Part shown: piece by piece, positions 1-4,250 of the stretch
Numbering within the stretch: the first letter of the stretch is position 1
Layout: each line of letters begins with the position of its first letter
DNA from: Rhizobacter sp.
GTDB taxonomy: Bacteria > Pseudomonadota > Gammaproteobacteria > Burkholderiales > Burkholderiaceae_C
DNA length: 5,335 nt
Assembly: GCA_025351675.1 (NCBI GenBank)
Contig: JANXVK010000447.1
Span: 1 to 5,335 of the forward strand
Direction: 5' to 3'
The notes under the pieces: model-generated
What the model was told of the DNA's origin: nothing
The model's input: the letters and a program-made list of their open reading frames with translations, nothing else
The model's database searches: none
Made by a program: the position numbers and the translations under genes

Positions 1-879
1 ACCTCGGGCGCGAGCGAGGCGATCATCGGCCGCTGGTTCGCGCAGCGGCCCGGCGCGCGCGCGGGTGTCGTCCTCGCCACCAAGGTCGCCGGCCCGGCAC
101 GCAACGCCGACTGGATCCGCGGCGGCAGCGCCAATCTCACGCCGCACGAGATGCGCCAGGCCTGTGACGACAGTCTGAAACGCCTTAACAGCGACGTGAT
201 CGATCTCTACCAGATCCACTGGCCGAACCGCAACGTACCGACGTTCGGGCCGCTGTACTTCGATCCGGCGAACGACAAGGAATTCACCTCGATCCACGAC
301 CAGCTGGCAGCGCTCGCCGGGCTCGTGCAGGCCGGCAAGGTGCGCTACATCGGGCTGAGCAACGAGACGCCCTGGGGCTTGAGCGAATTCGTGCGGCTCG
401 CCGATGCGCACGGGCTGCCGCGCGTCGCGACGGTGCAGAATCCGTACACGCTCGTCAACCGCGTGGTCGACAACGGGCTCGACGAAATGATGCACCGCTA
501 TGGAATTTCGCTGCTGGCGTATTCGCCGTTGGCGTTCGGCGCGCTGACCGGAAAGTACGACGAAGTCGGCTTCACCGGCGCCGCTGCGAACGATCGCATG
601 ACGCGTTTCGAGGCCTTTCGCAAGCAGCGCTGGGGCCGGCCCGAGGTGCTCGAAGCTGCGCGAAAGTACAACGCGCTGGCGCGCGCCAACGGCCTGACGC
701 CGACCCGGATGGCGCTGGCCTTCTGCTACACCAACTGGCGCGTGGCGAGCACGATCATCGGTGCGAACACGGTCGCGCAACTCGACGAGAACCTCGATGC
801 TTGGGGCACGGCGCTGTCGCCCGAGTTGCTGGTGCAGATCGACGCGGTGCGCTGGGCGAGCCGCGATCCGGCGCAATGA
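1..879 (+). CDS. tas: Aldo/keto reductase, Tas (YgdS) family, 5'-truncated by the window edge
   Basis: NADP(H)-dependent aldo/keto reductase expected to reduce carbonyl compounds in the cytoplasm; the physiological substrate of Tas proteins is not well established. The frame is open from base 1, giving 292 visible residues. E. coli Tas has about 346, so roughly 55 N-terminal residues, including the catalytic Asp and Tyr, lie upstream. Visible marks in order are LATKV with the catalytic Lys (residue 28 of the visible part), SLKRLNSDVIDLYQIHWP with the active-site His (residue 73), GKVRYIGLSNET, QNPYTLVNR, LLAYSPLAFGALTGKY, and the C-terminal cofactor-binding segment ASTIIGANTVAQLDENL near residues 249-265. 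The ATG at 151 is internal, because homology continues upstream of it. The TGA stop overlaps the ybaK start (ATGA at 876-879), so the two are probably co-translated. Family assignment is firm; substrate is unknown. Confidence 0.92.
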   Translation, partial: TSGASEAIIGRWFAQRPGARAGVVLATKVAGPARNADWIRGGSANLTPHEMRQACDDSLKRLNSDVIDLYQIHWPNRNVPTFGPLYFDPANDKEFTSIHDQLAALAGLVQAGKVRYIGLSNETPWGLSEFVRLADAHGLPRVATVQNPYTLVNRVVDNGLDEMMHRYGISLLAYSPLAFGALTGKYDEVGFTGAAANDRMTRFEAFRKQRWGRPEVLEAARKYNALARANGLTPTRMALAFCYTNWRVASTIIGANTVAQLDENLDAWGTALSPELLVQIDAVRWASRDPAQ

Positions 880-1361
880 AAAAGGACGTTCACGTCAGCG
901 AAACGCCGGCGACAAAGGTCCTGCGACAGCACGGCATCGCGTTCACCGAACACGTCTACGACTACGTTGACAAGGGCGGAACGGCCGAATCGTCGAAGCA
1001 GCTCGGCGTGCCCGAACACGAGGTCATCAAGACGCTGGTGATGCAGGATGAGCGCGCCCAGCCGCTGATCGTGCTGATGCATGGCGACAAGCAGGTCAGC
1101 ACCAAGAATCTGGCGCGCCAGATCAGCGCGAAGTCGGTCGAGCCGTGCAAGCCCGAGGTCGCGCAGCGGCACAGCGGCTTCATGGTCGGTGGCACCTCGC
1201 CGTTCGGCCTGCGCAAGCCGATGCCGGTGTACGTGGAAGAGACGGCGCTCGCGCTGGAACGCATCTGCGTCAACGGCGGGCGCCGCGGGTATCTGGTCGG
1301 CATCGCGCCGAAGGTGTTGATTGATCTGTTGGGCGCGAAACCCGTCAACTGCGCGCTGTGA
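876..1361 (+). CDS. ybaK: Cys-tRNA(Pro)/Cys-tRNA(Cys) deacylase YbaK
   Basis: Trans-editing enzyme that hydrolyses Cys mischarged on tRNA(Pro), acting in the cytoplasm with prolyl-tRNA synthetase. The protein is 161 aa, matching the usual length of about 159 for YbaK/EbsC. It has the catalytic lysine in VIKTLVM (K52), the substrate-pocket segment [16 protein letters not shown] (about residues 96-111) and [15 protein letters not shown] near the C-terminus, all typical of the family. I chose ATG 876 because it overlaps the preceding stop (ATGA) and the family homology begins a few residues in ([12 protein letters not shown]). The alternative GTG at 801 would run inside the reductase gene. There is no clear Shine-Dalgarno sequence, consistent with translational coupling. 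The stop TGA at 1359-1361 overlaps a GTG in the plsY frame. Confidence 0.93.
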   Translation: MKKDVHVSETPATKVLRQHGIAFTEHVYDYVDKGGTAESSKQLGVPEHEVIKTLVMQDERAQPLIVLMHGDKQVSTKNLARQISAKSVEPCKPEVAQRHSGFMVGGTSPFGLRKPMPVYVEETALALERICVNGGRRGYLVGIAPKVLIDLLGAKPVNCAL

Positions 1362-1383
1362 CGGCGGCCTGCGTGCGTGCAGG

Positions 1384-1397
1384 GCGCAAAATAGCGC
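1384..1397 (+). promoter_or_regulatory. Possible weak promoter or small palindrome before plsY
   Basis: The 14-base sequence GCGCAAAATAGCGC stands out as an A/T island in G/C-rich DNA, 27 bases before the plsY ATG. CAAAAT (1387-1392) could serve as a -10 element, and short leaders like this are common before genes in related high-GC bacteria. I see no convincing -35 box 16-18 bases upstream. The flanking GCGC arms also make it a small inverted repeat. This could give plsY a promoter of its own inside the operon, but the support is weak. Confidence 0.25.
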
Positions 1398-1423
1398 TTG
1401 CCTCCCACGCCCCCCGCAGACCC

Positions 1424-2116
1424 ATGCAGACCCTCTACCCCGCGTTCGCCACGCTCGCCGCCTACCTGATCGGCTCGCTGTCGTTCGCCGTGATCGTCAG
1501 CCGCGTGATGGGGCTGAACGACCCGCGCACCTACGGCTCGGGCAACCCCGGCGCGACCAACGTGCTGCGCTCGGGCAACAAGGCCGCAGCGGTCGTGACG
1601 CTGCTGCTCGACGCGCTGAAGGGCTACCTCCCGGTCGCGCTGGTGCAGGCGTTCGGCGGCGCGTACGGCTTGGATGAAGGCACGCTCGCGCTGGTCGGCC
1701 TCGCGGCGTTTCTCGGTCACCTCTGGCCAGTGTTCTTTCACTTCAAGGGCGGCAAGGGCGTGGCCACCGCGGCCGGCGTGCTGCTCGGGCTGAACCCGTG
1801 GCTGGGCCTGGCGACGCTCGCGACCTGGGTCATCATCGCGGTGTTCACGCGCTACTCGTCGCTGGCGGCGCTGGTGGCGGCGGTGTTCGCACCCTTTTAC
1901 CAAGTGCTGATATGGGCGCGCGGGCCGGTCGCGCTGGCGGTCGCCGCGATGGGCGTGCTGCTGATCTACCGCCACAAGGCCAACATCACGAAGCTGCTCA
2001 AGGGCACCGAAAGCAAGCTCGGGCAGAAGGCGGCGGGTGTGGCACCGGCCGCGGCGCACACGCATTCGAGCAAACATTCCACCAAACACTCACACAAGCA
2101 CGGAGCTAAATCATGA
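1424..2116 (+). CDS. plsY: Acyl-phosphate:glycerol-3-phosphate acyltransferase PlsY, with a His/Lys-rich tail
   Basis: Integral inner-membrane enzyme that transfers the acyl group from acyl-phosphate (made by PlsX) to glycerol-3-phosphate, giving lysophosphatidate, the first step of phospholipid synthesis. Family signatures are present: [13 protein letters not shown] (37-49), [10 protein letters not shown] (106-115) and [17 protein letters not shown] (182-198). Hydrophobic segments fall around residues 5-25, 53-77, 87-105, 116-140, 145-165 and 167-182. The family core ends near residue 198, but the protein is 230 aa, ending in an unusual hydrophilic tail with six His and several Lys and Ser (about 212-229). 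I chose ATG 1424 because family proteins begin with this first membrane helix. The frame also opens upstream to GTG 1358, which overlaps the ybaK stop and would add 22 non-hydrophobic residues. No Shine-Dalgarno sequence precedes 1424. The stop overlaps ridA (ATGA at 2113-2116). Confidence 0.93.
   Translation: MQTLYPAFATLAAYLIGSLSFAVIVSRVMGLNDPRTYGSGNPGATNVLRSGNKAAAVVTLLLDALKGYLPVALVQAFGGAYGLDEGTLALVGLAAFLGHLWPVFFHFKGGKGVATAAGVLLGLNPWLGLATLATWVIIAVFTRYSSLAALVAAVFAPFYQVLIWARGPVALAVAAMGVLLIYRHKANITKLLKGTESKLGQKAAGVAPAAAHTHSSKHSTKHSHKHGAKS
2102..2105 (+). promoter_or_regulatory. Shine-Dalgarno sequence of ridA
   Basis: GGAG lies seven bases before the ATG at 2113, inside the last codons of plsY. 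It is one of only two good ribosome binding sites in the window and supports the ridA start. Confidence 0.7.
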
Positions 2117-2466
2117 CCCAGGGGCTGCGCCGATTCCATGTCGGCGATCGACTGTCGGAGATGACCATCCACAACGGCACGGTCTACCTCGCCGGCCAGG
2201 TGGCGAACGACGCATCGCAAGGCATCCGCGGTCAGACCGAGCAGGTGCTCGCGGCCATCGACAAGCTGCTGCACGAAGCCGGCACCGACCGCGCGCGCAT
2301 CCTGATGTGCCAGATCTTCATCAAGGACCTGGCCGATTTTCCGACCCTGAACGAGGTCTGGGAAGACTGGCTCGCGCCCGGCGACGCGCCACCGCGCGCG
2401 ACCGTGCAGGCGAACCTCGCAAAGCCCGACTGGCGCGTCGAGATGGTGGTGATGGCGGCGGTGTGA
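2113..2466 (+). CDS. RidA/YjgF/UK114-family protein, YoaB-like
   Basis: Small cytoplasmic protein of the Rid superfamily. RidA itself hydrolyses reactive enamine/imine intermediates released by PLP enzymes, but several subfamilies have unproven activity, and this one resembles E. coli YoaB more than RidA. The protein is 117 aa, a normal length. Visible marks are [23 protein letters not shown] at the N-terminus, the [24 protein letters not shown] helix, and the C-terminal [10 protein letters not shown]...[10 protein letters not shown]95 and E110 occupy the positions of the catalytic Arg105 and Glu120 of RidA, so deaminase chemistry is plausible. The start at ATG 2113 is backed by GGAG at 2102 and a 4-bp overlap with plsY. 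The stop TGA at 2464-2466 sits in a GTGA overlap with a short downstream frame. Family call firm, subfamily and substrate inferred. Confidence 0.9.
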   Translation: MTQGLRRFHVGDRLSEMTIHNGTVYLAGQVANDASQGIRGQTEQVLAAIDKLLHEAGTDRARILMCQIFIKDLADFPTLNEVWEDWLAPGDAPPRATVQANLAKPDWRVEMVVMAAV

Positions 2467-2567
2467 GCACGACGGGCCGCCAAGGGTCACGCAGGGGCCA
2501 CCTCGTTGCCCCTTGCGAACGCCCCCGCCATGCGGGGCCGCGCGCATCGCGAGAGGTGCCCCTTTGA
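2463..2567 (+). CDS. Possible 34-residue bridging reading frame between ridA and the thioredoxin-like gene
   Basis: A frame opens at GTG 2463, overlapping the ridA stop (GTGA), and closes at TGA 2565-2567, overlapping the TTG start of the next gene (TTGA). The product would start [12 protein letters not shown] and is Arg- and Pro-rich with no recognisable domain, so the peptide itself is unlikely to matter. The frame could carry ribosomes from ridA through the intergenic hairpins to the next start, in the manner of a coupling or leader reading frame. It may equally be an accident of the 11-bp duplication at its two ends. No Shine-Dalgarno sequence was seen. Confidence 0.2.
   Translation: MSTTGRQGSRRGHLVAPCERPRHAGPRASREVPL
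2491..2516 (+). other. Hairpin A in the ridA-thioredoxin spacer
   Basis: GCAGGGGC (2491-2498) pairs with GCCCCTTGC (2508-2516): eight base pairs with T2513 bulged and a nine-base loop. No U-tract follows, so it does not look like an intrinsic terminator. Its left arm is shared with the longer stem 2493-2504/2553-2563, so the two cannot form together. Confidence 0.4.
2493..2563 (+). promoter_or_regulatory. Long-range stem that could mask the Shine-Dalgarno of the thioredoxin-like gene
   Basis: AGGGGCCACCTC (2493-2504) can pair with GAGGTGCCCCT (2553-2563), giving eleven base pairs with only C2499 bulged. The enclosed loop carries a second compact hairpin, CCCCGC-CAT-GCGGGG (2523-2537). The right arm includes most of the GAGAGG ribosome binding site (2551-2556) and ends one base before the TTG start at 2564. 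If it forms, the start would be occluded until ribosomes translate through. Whether this acts as a switch is inference from pairing alone. Confidence 0.35.
2551..2556 (+). promoter_or_regulatory. Shine-Dalgarno sequence that sets the TTG start of the thioredoxin-like gene
   Basis: GAGAGG ends seven bases before TTG 2564. This is the reason for choosing that TTG over the in-frame TTG at 2513, which lies within the hairpin segment and has no ribosome binding site. Confidence 0.6.
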
Positions 2568-2929
2568 GCACGACGCGGCGTTCGCTGCTCGGGCTGGTGA
2601 CCTTGGTGGTCATCTGCGCGGCGGCGATGCAGGGGTTCACAGGGTGGTCGCGCGAGCGGCTCGGCACGCAGGTGGCGGCGAACGCGCGGCCTGGCGACAT
2701 CCACATGATTGCGTCAGTCACCTGCGTCTACTGCGCGGCGGCGCGGGCCTGGTTCAACGAGAATCGCGTGCCATTCACCGAATGCCTGATCGAGCGCGAC
2801 GCGGTCTGCGCCGCGAAGTACAACGCGCTGATGGCGCCCGGCACGCCGGTGATGCTGGTGCGTGGCAAACGCTTGCTGGGTTTCAGCGCCCAGGCGGTGG
2901 CCGATGCGCTGGCGACGCGCACGCCATGA
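2564..2929 (+). CDS. Membrane-anchored glutaredoxin/thioredoxin-like CxxC protein
   Basis: Small thiol-disulfide protein of 121 aa. Residues 5-24 (RRSLLGLVTLVVICAAAMQG) form a positively charged end followed by one hydrophobic segment, reading as a signal anchor with the redox domain probably in the periplasm. The domain starts near residue 46 with IHMIASVTCVYC: the CVYC active site is C54/C57 at the head of a helix. GTPVMLV follows at 93-99, P95 being the cis-proline of the thioredoxin fold, then GFSAQAVADAL. Two further cysteines, C74 and C82, could form a second disulfide. At about 75 residues the domain is glutaredoxin-sized rather than DsbA- or TlpA-sized. The start is TTG 2564 with GAGAGG upstream; it keeps the whole hydrophobic segment. 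The stop overlaps an ATG (ATGA at 2926-2929). The exact partner is unknown, and cytochrome maturation or periplasmic reduction would be guesses. Confidence 0.8.
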   Translation: MSTTRRSLLGLVTLVVICAAAMQGFTGWSRERLGTQVAANARPGDIHMIASVTCVYCAAARAWFNENRVPFTECLIERDAVCAAKYNALMAPGTPVMLVRGKRLLGFSAQAVADALATRTP

Positions 2930-2958
2930 TGTTCAAACAACGAATCACGATGCCATGA
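2926..2958 (+). CDS. Possible 10-residue bridging mini-ORF before trpS1
   Basis: ATG 2926 overlaps the preceding gene's stop (ATGA), the frame reads MMFKQRITMP, and it ends with TGA 2956-2958, overlapping the trpS1 start (ATGA at 2955-2958). The trpS1 ATG has no Shine-Dalgarno sequence, so ribosomes finishing this mini-frame could restart at trpS1. The spacer is only 25 bases, so chance cannot be excluded. Confidence 0.2.
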   Translation: MMFKQRITMP

Positions 2959-4250
2959 CCCAACGCGTTCTGACCGGCATCACGACCACCGGCACGCCGC
3001 ACCTCGGCAACTACGTCGGCGCGATTCGCCCGGCGATCGCCGCGAGCCGCGAGCCTGGCGTCGAGAGCTTCTTCTTTCTCGCCGACTATCACGCGCTGAT
3101 CAAGTGCGATGAGCCCGCGCGCATCGAGCGCTCGCGCCTCGAGATCGCCGCGACCTGGATCGCCGCGGGGCTCGACACCGAACGCGCCACCTTCTATCGG
3201 CAAAGCGACATCGTCGAGATTCCCGAGCTCACGTGGCTGCTGACCTGCGTCGCGTCGAAAGGCCTGATGAACCGCGCGCACGCCTACAAGGCCGCGGCGG
3301 ATGCGAACCTCGCGGCCGGCGAGGATGTGGACGCCGGCATCACGATGGGTTTGTTCAGCTATCCCGTCCTGATGGCCGCCGACATCCTGATGTTCAACGC
3401 GCACCGCGTGCCGGTGGGCCGCGATCAGGTCCAGCACATCGAGATGGCGCGCGATCTGGCGCAGCGCTTCAACCACCTGTTCGGCAATGGCCGCGAGCTG
3501 TTCGTGCTGCCAGAGGCGAACGTCGACGAGCGCGTCGCGATGCTGCCCGGGCTCGACGGCCGCAAGATGAGCAAGAGCTACGACAACACCGTGCCGCTGT
3601 TCGAGGGCGGTGCGAAAGGCCTGCGCGATGCGCTCGCGAAGGTCGTGACCGACTCGCGCTTGCCGGGCGAGCCGAAGGATGCGGAGAGCTCGCACCTGGT
3701 CTCGATCTTCGAGGCCTTCGCGAACGATGCCGAGCGTGCCGCGTTCCGCGCTGAGTTGGCGGCCGGTATGGGCTGGGGCGATGCGAAGGCGGTTGTCGTC
3801 GAGCGCATCGAGCGCGACATGGGGCCGCTGCGGGCGCGCTATGCCGATCTGATGGCGCACCCCGAGCGCATCGAAGAGACGCTGCTGGAAGGCGCGCGCA
3901 AGGCGCGTCTCGTCGCCGCGCCGTTTCTCGCGGAGTTGCGCGACGCGGTGGGGCTGCGGCGGATGGTCGCGGTCGCCGCGCCTGTTGCGGCCGCAAAGGC
4001 CAAGGTCGCGTTGCCGAGCTTCAAGCAGTACCGCGAAGCTGACGGCAAGTTCTACTTCAAGCTCGCTGCCGCCGATGGTCGCGTGCTGCTGCAGAGCGAC
4101 GCGTTCGACTCGGGCCGCGAGGCAGGGCAGTGCGTGGCGCGGCTGAAGGCCGAGGGCGTCGCGGCGGTGCCGGATGCGCCGGTCGCACACGGCGAAGGCG
4201 TCAGCGCGCAGGACGTGGCCGACGCGCTCGCGGCATTCGTCGCTCAGTAG
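2955..4250 (+). CDS. trpS: Tryptophanyl-tRNA synthetase with a C-terminal DUF1508-like domain
   Basis: Class I aminoacyl-tRNA synthetase that charges tRNA(Trp) with tryptophan; cytoplasmic, normally a homodimer. The catalytic core covers about residues 1-335, with the HIGH-type motif TPHLGNY (HLGN at 16-19), LFSYPVLMAADILMF and VPVGRDQVQHIEMARDLAQRFN in the Rossmann/dimer region, and the KMSKS loop GRKMSKS ending at 208. Bacterial TrpRS is usually about 330-350 aa; this protein is 431. The extra part is an Ala/Lys linker (337-351) followed by a small domain (354-402) with GKFYFKLAAADGRVLLQS, which resembles the DUF1508 fold of E. coli YegP, then a short Ala-rich end. ATG 2955 is chosen because homology begins there. 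It has no Shine-Dalgarno and may be reached by coupling. The 3' end overlaps the convergent trpS2 by 7 bp. The enzyme family is certain; the role of the added domain is unknown. Confidence 0.93.
   Translation: MTQRVLTGITTTGTPHLGNYVGAIRPAIAASREPGVESFFFLADYHALIKCDEPARIERSRLEIAATWIAAGLDTERATFYRQSDIVEIPELTWLLTCVASKGLMNRAHAYKAAADANLAAGEDVDAGITMGLFSYPVLMAADILMFNAHRVPVGRDQVQHIEMARDLAQRFNHLFGNGRELFVLPEANVDERVAMLPGLDGRKMSKSYDNTVPLFEGGAKGLRDALAKVVTDSRLPGEPKDAESSHLVSIFEAFANDAERAAFRAELAAGMGWGDAKAVVVERIERDMGPLRARYADLMAHPERIEETLLEGARKARLVAAPFLAELRDAVGLRRMVAVAAPVAAAKAKVALPSFKQYREADGKFYFKLAAADGRVLLQSDAFDSGREAGQCVARLKAEGVAAVPDAPVAHGEGVSAQDVADALAAFVAQ
3546..3587 (+). repeat. Left arm of an inverted repeat shared by the two trpS genes
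   Basis: These 42 bases encode the PGLDGRKMSKSYDN loop and are the inverse of 4628-4669 in trpS2 with 3 mismatches, including a perfect 19-base core (3564-3582 against 4633-4651). The similarity is explained by the shared KMSKS motif, but codon choice is also nearly identical. Confidence 0.6.

Larger units (their letters stand above)
2464..2575 (+). repeat. Perfect 11-bp direct repeats bounding an intergenic hairpin segment
   Basis: TGAGCACGACG occurs at 2464-2474 and again at 2565-2575, exactly 101 bases apart. The first copy covers the ridA stop codon; the second covers the start of the thioredoxin-like gene. In both copies the sequence following the possible start codon (GTG or TTG) would encode Ser-Thr-Thr. 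Between them lies about 90 bp rich in G/C hairpins. The arrangement resembles a small non-coding element inserted with a target duplication, or a slippage duplication of the junction. No terminal inverted repeats of a known insertion sequence were recognised. Confidence 0.55.

Noticed and set aside
962..2089. A 375-codon minus-strand frame opposite ybaK and plsY
   Set aside because: Arg/His/Gln-rich antisense shadow of two well-supported genes, with no recognisable fold or ribosome binding site.
2093..2098. A/C-rich repeats at the end of plsY as a microsatellite or CRISPR-like array
   Set aside because: The repeats are short, imperfect and in frame, explained by the His/Lys-rich protein tail; there are no regular spacers.
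2491..2537. Hairpins after ridA as an intrinsic terminator
   Set aside because: The stems are strong, but no run of T follows either of them, and the next gene is co-directional with its own ribosome binding site.
2564..2566. In-frame TTG 2513 as an alternative start of the redox gene
   Set aside because: It lies inside the hairpin segment with no ribosome binding site and would add Pro/Ala/Arg residues before the signal anchor; TTG 2564 has GAGAGG at good spacing.
1966..2721. A 251-codon minus-strand frame opposite plsY, ridA and the redox gene
   Set aside because: Covers the antisense of three supported genes and has no family features; shadow frame.
2862..2954. Upstream extension of trpS1 into the redox gene
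   Set aside because: The extra residues are a shadow frame of the redox gene; TrpRS homology starts at ATG 2955.
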